The position numbers and the translations under genes are program-made. Shown here piece after piece: positions 34,557 to 47,082 of a stretch of DNA of 64,000 nucleotides. Where the stretch lies: contig JAZGUH010000373.1 in NCBI GenBank assembly GCA_037893225.1, positions 1 to 64,000 on the forward strand. Direction: 5' to 3'. Within the stretch, counting starts at the first letter, position 1; every line of letters begins with the position of its first letter. The stretch is from Hippasteria phrygiana (lineage: Eukaryota; Echinodermata; Asteroidea; Valvatida; Goniasteridae). Under the pieces are notes generated by a model. That model saw only the letters and a list, made by a program, of their open reading frames with translations. It was not told where the DNA came from and made no database searches.

Positions 34557-37500
34557 CACAAGTTTTAACTCTAGGAAGCCGCCGATGATTGCAACATGTA
34601 GCGCCAGATCTAAGCTATCCATACATGTCAAAATTACTGCATTTGGTTGATATTTCATGCAATTATGAATGAATAAAGCAAGTCTGTACCCCAGGGAATT
34701 TGACATGCATGGAGAAATAAATAGACGGTAATATGTACACAGATGTTGGCCGGAAAGAAAATAAACATTGCGAGGTTTGAATTTTCTCCACAAGTGTTAA
34801 CTCTAAGAAGCCGCCGATAATTGCAACATGTAGCGCCAGATCTAAGCTATCCATACATGTCAAAATTACTGAATTTGGTTGATATTTCATGCAATTATGA
34901 ATGAGTAAAGCAAGTCCATACCCCAGGGAATTTGACATGCATGGAGCAATAAATAGACGGTAACATGTACACAGATGTTGGCCGGAAAGAAAATAAACAT
35001 TGCGAGGTTTGAATTTTCTCCACAAGTGTTAACTCTAAGAAGCCGCCGATAATTGCAACATGTAGCGCCAGATCTAAGCTATCCATACATGTCAAAATTA
35101 CTGAATTTGGTTGATATTTCATGCAATTAAGAATGAGTAAAGCAAGTCCATACCCCAGGGAATTTGACATGCATGGAGCAATAAATAGACGGTAACATGT
35201 ACACAGATGTTGGCCGGAAAGAAAATAAACATTGCGAGGTTTGAATATTCTCCACAAGTTTTAACTCTAGGAAGCCGCCGATGATTGCAACATGTAGCGC
35301 CAGATCTAAGCTATCCATACATGTCAAAATTACTGTATTTGGTTGATATTTCATGCAATTATGAATGAGTAGAGCAAGTCCATACCCCAGGGAATTTGAC
35401 AGGCATGGAGCAATAAATAGAAGGTAATATGCACACAGATGTTGGCCGGAAAGAAAATAAACATTGCGAGGTTTGAATTTTCTCCACAAGTTTTAACTCT
35501 AGGAAGCCGCCGATGATTGCAACATGTAGCGCCAGATCTAAGCTATCCATACATGTCAAAATTACTGCATTTGGTTCATATTTCATGCAATTATGAATGA
35601 ATAAAGCAAGTCCATACCCCAGGGAATTTGACATGCATGGAGCAATAAATAGACGGTAACATGTACACAGATGTTGGCCGGAAAGAAAATGAACATTGCG
35701 AGGTTTGAATTTTCTCCACAAGTTTTAACTCTAAGAAGCCGCCGATAATTGCAACATGTAGCGCCAGATCTAAGCTATCCATACATGTCAAAATTACTGC
35801 ATTTGGTTGATATTTCATGCAATTATGAATGAATAAAGCAAGTCTATACCCCAGGGAATTTGACATGCATGGAGAAATAAATAGACGGTAATATGTACAC
35901 AGATGTTGGCCGGAAAGAAAATAAACATTGCGAGGTTTGAATTTTCTCCACAAGTGTTAACTCTAAGAAGCCGCCGATAATTGCAACATGTAGCGCCAGA
36001 TCTAAGCTATCCATACATGTCAAAATTACTGAATTTGGTTGATATTTCATGCAATTATGAATGAGTAAAGCAAGTCCATACCCCAGGGAATTTGACATGC
36101 ATGGAGCAATAAATAGACGGTAACATGTACACAGATGTTGGCCGGAAAGAAAATAAACATTGCGAGGTTTGAATTTTCTCCACAAGTGTTAACTCTAAGA
36201 AGCCGCCGATAATTGCAACATGTAGCGCCAGATCTAAGCTATCCATACATGTCAAAATTACTGAATTTGGTTGATATTTCATGCAATTAAGAATGAGTAA
36301 AGCAAGTCCATACCCCAGGGAATTTGACATGCATGGAGCAATAAATAGACGGTAACATGTACACAGATGTTGGCCGGAAAGAAAATAAACATTGCGAGGT
36401 TTGAATATTCTCCACAAGTTTTAACTCTAGGAAGCCGCCGATGATTGCAACATGTAGCGCCAGATCTAAGCTATCCATACATGTCAAAATTACTGTATTT
36501 GGTTGATATTTCATGCAATTATGAATGAGTAGAGCAAGTCCATACCCCAGGGAATTTGACAGGCATGGAGCAATAAATAGAAGGTAATATGCACACAGAT
36601 GTTGGCCGGAAAGAAAATAAACATTGCGAGGTTTGAATTTTCTCCACAAGTTTTAACTCTAGGAAGCCGCCGATGATTGCAACATGTAGCGCCAGATCTA
36701 AGCTATCCATACATGTCAAAATTACTGCATTTGGTTGATATTTCATGCAATTATGAATGAATAAAGCAAGTCCATACCCCAGGGAATTTGACATGCATGG
36801 AGCAATAAATAGACGGTAACATGTACACAGATGTTGGCCGGAAAGAAAATGAACATTGCGAGGTTTGAATTTTCTCCACAAGTTTTAACTCTAAGAAGCC
36901 GCCGATAATTGCAACATGTAGCGCCAGATCTAAGCTATCCATACATGTCAAAATTACTGCATTTGGTTGATATTTCATGCAATTATGAATGAATAAAGCA
37001 AGTCTATACCCCAGGGAATTTGACATGCATGGAGAAATAAATAGACGGTAATATGTACACAGATGTTGGCCGGAAAGAAAATAAACATTGCGAGGTTTGA
37101 ATTTTCTCCACAAGTGTTAACTCTAAGAAGCCGCCGATAATTGCAACATGTAGCGCCAGATCTAAGCTATCCATACATGTCAAAATTACTGAATTTGGTT
37201 GATATTTCATGCAATTATGAATGAGTAAAGCAAGTCCATACCCCAGGGAATTTGACATGCATGGAGCAATAAATAGACGGTAACATGTACACAGATGTTG
37301 GCCGGAAAGAAAATAAACATTGCGAGGTTTGAATTTTCTCCACAAGTGTTAACTCTAAGAAGCCGCCGATAATTGCAACATGTAGCGCCAGATCTAAGCT
37401 ATCCATACATGTCAAAATTACTGAATTTGGTTGATATTTCATGCAATTAAGAATGAGTAAAGCAAGTCCATACCCCAGGGAATTTGACATGCATGGAGCA

Positions 37501-38036
37501 ATAAATAGACGGTAACATGTACACAGATGTTGGCCGGAAAGAAAATAAACATTGCGAGGTTTGAATATTCTCCACAAGTTTTAACTCTAGGAAGCCGCCG
37601 ATGATTGCAACATGTAGCGCCAGATCTAAGCTATCCATACATGTCAAAATTACTGTATTTGGTTGATATTTCATGCAATTATGAATGAGTAGAGCAAGTC
37701 CATACCCCAGGGAATTTGACAGGCATGGAGCAATAAATAGAAGGTAATATGCACACAGATGTTGGCCGGAAAGAAAATAAACATTGCGAGGTTTGAATTT
37801 TCTCCACAAGTTTTAACTCTAGGAAGCCGCCGATGATTGCAACATGTAGCGTCAGATCTAAGCTATCCATACATGTCAAAATTACTGCATTTGGTTGATA
37901 TTTCATGCAATTATGAATGAATAAAGCAAGTCCATACCCCAGGGAATTTGACATGCATGGAGCAATAAATAGACGGTAACATGTACACAGATGTTGGCCG
38001 GAAAGAAAATGAACATTGCGAGGTTTGAATTTTCTC
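34557..38036. repeat. 5-monomer HOR D-E-K-C-L, three copies of 1160 bp
   Basis: Copies are 34557-35716, 35717-36876 and 36877-38036. The first D is a normal D, with a private 'agtctgtacc'. The D of copies two and three is M-like on the left (t8, a18, a31) and D on the right (c84, a117, t129, a159), exactly the fusion expected if the M that should follow L recombined with a D five units away. The L at 35485 has c93, and the L at 37805 has t48 (37852); both are private. After the third copy L is followed by a normal M. Confidence 0.92.
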
Positions 38037-40123
38037 CACAAGTTTTAACTCTAAGAAGCCGCCGATAATTGCAACATGTAGCGCCAGATCTAAGCTATCC
38101 ATACATGTCAAAATTACTGAATTTGGTTGATATTTCATGCAATTATGAATGAGTAAAGCAAGTCCATACCCCAGGGAATTTGACATGCATGGAGCAATAA
38201 ATAGACGGTAACATGTACACAGATGTTGGCCGGAAAGAAAATAAACATTGCGAGGTTTGAATATTCTCCACAAGTTTTAACTCTAGGAAGCCGCCGATGA
38301 TTGCAACATGTAGCGCCAGATCTAAGCTATCCATACATGTCAAAATTACTGAATTTGGTTGATATTTCATGCAATTATGAATGAGTAAAGCAAGTCCATA
38401 CCCCAGGGAATTTGACATGCATGGAGCAATAAATAGACGGTAACATGTACACAGATGTTGGCCGGAAAGAAAATAAACATTGCGAGGTTTGAATATTCTC
38501 CACAAGTTTTAACTCTAGGAAGCCGCCGATGATTGCAACATGTAGCGCCAGATCTAAGCTATCCATACATGTCACAATTACTGTATTTGGTTTATATTTC
38601 ATGCAATTATGAATGAGTAAAGCAAGTCATACCCTAGGGAATTTGACAGGCATGGAGCAATAAATAGAAGGTAATATGCACACAGATGGTGGCCGGAAAG
38701 AAAATAAACATTGCGAGGTTTGAATTTTCTCCACAAGTTTTAACTCTAAGAAGCCGCCGATAATTGCAACATGTAGCGCCAGATCTAAGCTATCCATACA
38801 TGTCACAATTACTGAATTTGGTTGATATTTCATGCAATTATGAATGAGTAAAGCAAGTCCATACCCCAGGGAATTTGACATGCATGGAGCAATAAATAGA
38901 AGGTAATATGCACACAGATGTTGGCCGGAAAGAAAATAAACATTGCGAGGTTTGAATTTTCTCCACAAGTGTTAACTCTAAGAAGCCGCCGATAATTGCA
39001 ACATGTAGCGCCAGATCTAAGCTATCCATACATGTCAAAATTACTGAATTTGGTTGATATTTCATGCAATTATGAATGAGTAAAGCAAGTCCATACCCCA
39101 GGGAATTTGACATGCATGGAGCAATAAATAGACGGTAACATGTACACAGATGTTGGCCGGAAAGAAAATATACATTGCGAGGTTTGAATTTTCTCCACAA
39201 GTGTTAACTCTAAGAAGCCGCCGATAATTGCAACATGTAGCGCCAGATCTAAGCTATCCATACATGTCAAAATTACTGAATTTGGTTGATATTTCATGCA
39301 ATTATGAATGAGTAAAGCAAGTCCATACCCCAGGGAATTTGACAGGCATGGAGCAATAAATAAGAGGTAATCTGCACACAGATGGTGGCCGGGAAGAAAA
39401 TAAACATTGCGAGGTTTGAATTTTCTCCACAAGTGTTAACTCTAAGAAGCCGCCGATAATTGCAACATGTAGCGCCAGATCTAAGCTATCCATACATGTC
39501 AAAATTACAGAATTTGGTTAATATTTCATGCAATTATGAATGAGTAAAGCAAGTCCATACCCCAGGGAATTTGACATGCATGGAGCAATAAATAGACGGT
39601 AACATGTACACAGATGTTGGCCGGAAAGAAAATAAACATTGCGAGGTTTGAATTTTCTCCACAAGTTTTAACTCTAAGAAGCCGCCGATAATTGCAACAT
39701 GTAGCGCCAGATCTAAGCTATCCATACATGTCAAAATTACTGAATTTGGTTGATATTTCATGCAATTATGAATGAGTAAAGCAAGTCCATACCCCAGGGA
39801 ATTTGACATGCATGGAGCAATAAATAGACGGTAACATGTACACAGATGTTGGCCGGAAAGAAAATAAACATTGCGAGGTTTGAATTTTCTCCACAATTTT
39901 TAACTCTAGGAAGCCGCCGATGATTGCAACATGTAGCGCCAGATCTAAGCTATCCATACATGTCAAAATTACTGCATTTGGTTGATATTTCATGCAATTA
40001 TGAATGAATAAAGCAAGTCTATACCCCAGGGAATTTGACATGCATGGAGAAATAAATAGACGGTAATATGTACACAGATGTTGGCCGGAAAGAAAATAAA
40101 CATTGCGAGGTTTGAATTTTCTC
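38037..40123. repeat. Island M-N'-G-H-I-J-A-B-(C/D)
   Basis: Nine units start at 38037, 38269, 38501, 38732, 38964, 39196, 39428, 39660 and 39892. It is one of two places after 16.5 kb with J and A units. The unit at 39892 is C on the left (t6, g18, g31) and D on the right (c84, a117, a159), which drops one unit relative to the 10-mer; the break is between 31 and 84. The G at 38501 has g190 ('gatggtgg'), a site otherwise typical of J. Confidence 0.85.
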
Positions 40124-43100
40124 CACAAGTGTTAACTCTAAGAAGCCGCCGATAATTGCAACATGTAGCGCCAGATCTAAGCTATCCATACATGTCAAAA
40201 TTACTGAATTTGGTTGATATTTCATGCAATTATGAATGAGTAAAGCAAGTCCATACCCCAGGGAATTTGACATGCATGGAGCAATAAATAGACGGTAACA
40301 TGTACACAGATGTTGGCCGGAAAGAAAATAAACATTGCGAGGTTTGAATTTTCTCCACAAGTGTTAACTCTAAGAAGCCGCCGATAATTGCAACATGTAG
40401 CGCCAGATCTAAGCTATCCATACATGTCAAAATTACTGAATTTGGTTGATATTTCATGCAATTAAGAATGAGTAAAGCAAGTCCATACCCCAGGGAATTT
40501 GACATGCATGGAGCAATAAATAGACGGTAACATGTACACAGATGTTGGCCGGAAAGAAAATAAACATTGCGAGGTTTGAATATTCTCCACAAGTTTTAAC
40601 TCTAGGAAGCCGCCGATGATTGCAACATGTAGCGCCAGATCTAAGCTATCCATACATGTCAAAATTACTGTATTCGGTTGATATTTCATGCAATTATGAA
40701 TGAGTAGAGCAAGTCCATACCCCAGGGAATTTGACAGGCATGGAGCAATAAATAGAAGGTAATATGCACACAGATGTTGGCCGGAAAGAAAATAAACATT
40801 GCGAGGTTTGAATTTTCTCCACAAGTTTTAACTCTAGGAAGCCGCCGATGATTGCAACATGTAGCGCCAGATCTAAGCTATCCATACATGTCAAAATTAC
40901 TGCATTTGGTTGATATTTCATGCAATTATGAATGAATAAAGCAAGTCCATACCCCAGGGAATTTGACATGCATGGAGCAATAAATAGACGGTAACATGTA
41001 GACAGATGTTGGCCGGAAAGAAAATGAACATTGCGAGGTTTGAATTTTCTCCACAAGTTTTAACTCTAAGAAGCCGCCGATAATTGCAACATGTAGCGCC
41101 AGATCTAAGCTATCCATACATGTCAAAATTACTGAATTTGGTTGATATTTCATGCAATTATGAATGAGTAAAGCAAGTCCATACCCCAGGGAATTTGACA
41201 TGCATGGAGCAATAAATAGACGGTAACATGTACACAGATGTTGGCCGGAAAGAAAATAAACATTGCGAGGTTTGAATATTCTCCACAAGTTTTAACTCTA
41301 GGAAGCCGCCGATGATTGCAACATGTAGCGCCAGATCTAAGCTATCCATACATGTCAAAATTACTGAATTTGGTTGATATTTCATGCAATTATGAATGAG
41401 TAAAGCAAGTCCATACCCCAGGGAATTTGACATGCATGGAGCAATAAATAGACGGTAACATGTACACAGATGTTGGCCGGAAAGAAAATATACATTGCGA
41501 GGTTTGAATTTTCTCCACAATTTTTAACTCTAGGAAGCCGCCGATAATTGCAACATGTAGCGCCAGATCTAAGCTATCCATACATGTCAAAATTACTGTA
41601 TTTGGTTGATATTTCATGCAATTATGAATGAGTAAAGCAAGTCCATACCCCAGGGAATTTGACATGCATGGAGCAATAAATAGACGGTAACATGTACACA
41701 GATGTTGGCCGGAAAGAAAATAAACATTGCGAGGTTTGAATTTTCTCCACAAGTTTTAACTCTAGGAAGCCGCCGATGATTGCAACATGTAGCGCCAGAT
41801 CTAAGCTATCCATACATGTCAAAATTACTGTATTTGGTTGATATTTCATGCAATTATGAATGAGTAGAGCAAGTCCATACCCCAGGGAATTTGACAGGCA
41901 TGGAGCAATAAATAGAAGGTAATATGCACACAGATGTTGGCCGGAAAGAAAATAAACATTGCGAGGTTTGAATTTTCTCCACAAGTTTGAACTCTAGGAA
42001 GCCGCCGATGATTGCAACATGTAGCGCCAGATCTAAGCTATCCATACATGTCAAAATTACTGCATTTGGTTGATATTTCATGCAATTATGAATGAGTAAA
42101 GCAAGTCCATACCCCAGGGAATTTGACATGCATGGAGCAATAAATAGACGGTAACATGTACACAGATGTTGGCCGGAAAGAAAATAAACATTGCGAGGTT
42201 TGAATTTTCTCCACAATTTTTAACTCTAGGAAGCCGCCGATGATTGCAACATGTAGCGCCAGATCTAAGCTATCCATACATGTCAAAATTACTGTATTTG
42301 GTTGATATTTCATGCAATTATGAATGAGTAGAGCAAGTCCATACCCCAGGGAATTTGACAGGCATGGAGCAATAAATAGAAGGTAATATGCACACAGATG
42401 TTGGCCGGAAAGAAAATAAACATTGCGAGGTTTGAATTTTCTCCACAAGTTTTAACTCTAGGAAGCCGCCGATGATTGCAACATGTAGCGCCAGATCTAA
42501 GCTATCCATACATGTCAAAATTACTGCATTTGGTTGATATTTCATGCAATTATGAATGAATAAAGCAAGTCTATACCCCAGGGAATTTGACATGCATGGA
42601 GAAATAAATAGACGGTAATATGTACACAGATGTTGGCCGGAAAGAAAATAAACATTGCGAGGTTTGAATTTTCTCCACAAGTGTTAACTCTAAGAAGCCG
42701 CCGATAATTGCAACATGTAGCGCCAGATCTAAGCTATCCATACATGTCAAAATTACTGAATTTGGTTGATATTTCATGCAATTATGAATGAGTAAAGCAA
42801 GTCCATACCCCAGGGAATTTGACATGCATGGAGCAATAAATAGACGGTAACATGTACACAGATGTTGGCCGGAAAGAAAATAAACATTGCGAGGTTTGAA
42901 TTTTCTCCACAAGTGTTAACTCTAAGAAGCCGCCGATAATTGCAACATGTAGCGCCAGATCTAAGCTATCCATACATGTCAAAATTACTGAATTTGGTTG
43001 ATATTTCATGCAATTAAGAATGAGTAAAGCAAGTCCATACCCCAGGGAATTTGACATGCATGGAGCAATAAATAGACGGTAACATGTACACAGATGTTGG

Positions 43101-44531
43101 CCGGAAAGAAAATAAACATTGCGAGGTTTGAATATTCTCCACAAGTTTTAACTCTAGGAAGCCGCCGATGATTGCAACATGTAGCGCCAGATCTAAGCTA
43201 TCCATACATGTCAAAATTACTGTATTTGGTTGATATTTCATGCAATTATGAATGAGTAGAGCAAGTCCATACCCCAGGGAATTTGACAGGCATGGAGCAA
43301 TAAATAGAAGGTAATATGCACACAGATGTTGGCCGGAAAGAAAATAAACATTGCGAGGTTTGAATTTTCTCCACAAGTTTTAACTCTAGGAAGCCGCCGA
43401 TGATTGCAACATGTAGCGCCAGATCTAAGCTATCCATACATGTCAAAATTACTGCATTTGGTTGATATTTCATGCAATTATGAATGAATAAAGCAAGTCC
43501 ATACCCCAGGGAATTTGACATGCATGGAGCAATCAATAGACGGTAACATGTACACAGATGTTGGCCGGAAAGAAAATGAACATTGCGAGGTTTGAATTTT
43601 CTCCACAAGTTTTAACTCTAAGAAGCCGCCGATAATTGCAACATGTAGCGCCAGATCTAAGCTATCCATACATGTCAAAATTACTGAATTTGGTTGATAT
43701 TTCATGCAATTATGAATGAGTAAAGCAAGTCCATACCCCAGGGAATTTGACATGCATGGAGCAATAAATAGACGGTAACATGTACACAGATGTTGGCCGG
43801 AAAGAAAATAAACATTGCGAGGTTTGAATATTCTCCACAAGTTTTAACTCTAGGAAGCCGCCGATGATTGCAACATGTAGCGCCAGATCTAAGCTATCCA
43901 TACATGTCAAAATTACTGAATTTGGTTGATATTTCATGCAATTATGAATGAGTAAAGCAAGTCCATACCCCAGGGAATTTGACATGCATGGAGCAATAAA
44001 TAGACGGTAACATGTACACAGATGTTGGCCGGAAAGAAAATATACATTGCGAGGTTTGAATTTTCTCCACAATTTTTAACTCTAGGAAGCCGCCGATAAT
44101 TGCAACATGTAGCGCCAGATCTAAGCTATCCATACATGTCAAAATTACTGAATTTGGTTGATATTTCATGCAATTATGAATGAGTAAAGCAAGTCCATAC
44201 CCCAGGGAATTTGACATGCATGGAGCAATAAATAGACGGTAACATGTACACAGATGTTGGCCGGAAAGAAAATAAACATTGCGAGGTTTGAATTTTCTCC
44301 ACAAGTTTTAACTCTAGGAAGCCGCCGATGATTGCAACATGTAGCGCCAGATCTAAGCTATCCATACATGTCAAAATTACTGTATTTGGTTGATATTTCA
44401 TGCAATTATGAATGAGTAGAGCAAGTCCATACCCCAGGGAATTTGACAGGCATGGAGCAATAAATAGAAGGTAATATGCACACAGATGTTGGCCGGAAAG
44501 AAAATAAACATTGCGAGGTTTGAATTTTCTC
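40124..44531. repeat. 11-monomer HOR E-K-C-L-M-N-X-C-(D/E)-C-D, period 2552 bp
   Basis: The first copy is 40124-42675. The second begins at 42676 and matches for eight units (E-K-C-L-M-N-X-C) to 44531, after which a normal D and the E* block follow. The unit at 41980 is D on the left (g10, c84) and consensus on the right (g117, c159, 'gacggtaac'). Private changes: t for t-rich site 'tattcggtt' in the C at 40588, g182 in the L at 41001, and 'caatcaatag' in the L at 43372. Confidence 0.85.
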
Positions 44532-47082
44532 CACAAGTTTGAACTCTAGGAAGCCGCCGATGATTGCAACATGTAGCGCCAGATCTAAGCTATCCATACA
44601 TGTCAAAATTACTGCATTTGGTTGATATTTCATGCAATTATGAATGAATAAAGCAAGTCTATACCCCAGGGAATTTGACATGCATGGAGAAATAAATAGA
44701 CGGTAATATGTACACAGATGTTGGCCGGAAAGAAAATAAACATTGCGAGGTTTGAATTTTCTCCACAAGTGTTAACTCTAAGAAGCCGCCGATAATTGCA
44801 ACATGTAGCGCCAGATCTAAGCTATCCATACATGTCAAAAGTACTGAATTTGGTTGATATTTCATGCAATTATGAATGAGTAAAGCAAGTCCATACCCCA
44901 GGGAATTTGACATGCATGGAGCAATAAATAGACGGTAACATGTACACAGATGTTGGCCGGAAAGAAAATAAACATTGCGAGGTTTGAATTTTCTCCACAA
45001 GTGTTAACTCTAAGAAGCCGCCGATAATTGCAACATGTAGCGCCAGATCTAAGCTATCCATACATGTCAAAATTACTGAATTTGGTTGATATTTCATGCA
45101 ATTATGAATGAGTAAAGCAAGTCCATACCCCAGGGAATTTGACATGCATGGAGCAATAAATAGACGGTAACATGTACACAGATGTTGGCCGGAAAGAAAA
45201 TAAACATTGCGAGGTTTGAATATTCTCCACAAGTTTTAACTCTAGGAAGCCGCCGATGATTGCAACATGTAGCGCCAGATCTAAGCTATCCATACATGTC
45301 AAAATTACTGTATTTGGTTTATATTTCATGCAATTATGAATGAGTAAAGCAAGTCATACCCTAGGGAATTTGACAGGCATGGAGCAATAAATAGAAGGTA
45401 ATATGCACACAGATGTTGGCCGGAAAGAAAATAAACATTGCGAGGTTTGAATTTTCTCCACAAGTTTTAACTCTAAGAAGCCGCCGATAATTGCAACATG
45501 TAGCGCCAGATCTAAGCTATCCATACATGTCACAATTACTGAATTTGGTTGATATTTCATGCAATTATGAATGAGTAAAGCAAGTCCATACCCCAGGGAA
45601 TTTGACATGCATGGAGCAATAAATAGAAGGTAATATGCACACAGATGTTGGCCGGAAAGAAAATAAACATTGCGAGGTTTGAATTTTCTCCACAAGTGTT
45701 AACTCTAAGAAGCCGCCGATAATTGCAACATGTAGCGCCAGATCTAAGCTATCCATACATGTCAAAATTACTGAATTTGGTTGATATTTCATGCAATTAT
45801 GAATGAGTAAAGCAAGTCCATACCCCAGGGAATTTGACATGCATGGAGCAATAAATAGACGGTAACATGTACACAGATGTTGGCCGGAAAGAAAATAAAC
45901 ATTGCGAGGTTTGAATATTCTCCACAAGTTTTAACTCTAGGAAGCCGCCGATGATTGCAACATGTAGCGCCAGATCTAAGCTATCCATACATGTCAAAAT
46001 TACTGTATTTGGTTGATATTTCATGCAATTATGAATGAGTAGAGCAAGTCCATACCCCAGGGAATTTGACAGGCATGGAGCAATAAATAGAAGGTAATAT
46101 GCACACAGATGTTGGCCGGAAAGAAAATAAACATTGCGAGGTTTGAATTTTCTCCACAAGTTTTAACTCTAGGAAGCCGCCGATGATTGCAACATGTAGC
46201 GCCAGATCTAAGCTATCCATACATGTCAAAATTACTGCATTTGGTTGATATTTCATGCAATTATGAATGAATAAAGCAAGTCTATACCCCAGGGAATTTG
46301 ACATGCATGGAGAAATAAATAGACGGTAATATGTACACAGATGTTGGCCGGAAAGAAAATAAACATTGCGAGGTTTGAATTTTCTCCACAAGTGTTAACT
46401 CTAAGAAGCCGCCGATAATTGCAACATGTAGCGCCAGATCTAAGCTATCCATACATGTCAAAATTACTGAATTTGGTTGATATTTCATGCAATTATGAAT
46501 GAGTAAAGCAAGTCCATACCCCAGGGAATTTGACATGCATGGAGCAATAAATAGACGGTAACATGTACACAGATGTTGGCCGGAAAGAAAATAAACATTG
46601 CGAGGTTTGAATTTTCTCCACAAGTGTTAACTCTAAGAAGCCGCCGATAATTGCAACATGTAGCGCCAGATCTAAGCTATCCATACATGTCAAAATTACT
46701 GAATTTGGTTGATATTTCATGCAATTAAGAATGAGTAAAGCAAGTCCATACCCCAGGGAATTTGACATGCATGGAGCAATAAATAGACGGTAACATGTAC
46801 ACAGATGTTGGCCGGAAAGAAAATAAACATTGCGAGGTTTGAATATTCTCCACAAGTTTTAACTCTAGGAAGCCGCCGATGATTGCAACATGTAGCGCCA
46901 GATCTAAGCTATCCATACATGTCAAAATTACTGTATTTGGTTGATATTTCATGCAATTATGAATGAGTAGAGCAAGTCCATACCCCAGGGAATTTGACAG
47001 GCATGGAGCAATAAATAGAAGGTAATATGCAGACAGATGTTGGCCGGAAAGAAAATAAACATTGCGAGGTTTGAATTTTCTC
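44532..47082. repeat. E* block, fourth copy, and linker D-E*-F-G-H-F-C-D-E-K-C
   Basis: With the C at 44300, the units at 44532, 44764, 44996, 45228 and 45459 form the fourth C-D-E*-F-G-H block (g10 in D, g78 in E*, a75 in G). The unit at 45691 stands in the I position but ends with a227, so it is I- or E-like on the left and F on the right. The C at 46851 has g182 (47032), the same change as at 41001. Confidence 0.83.
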
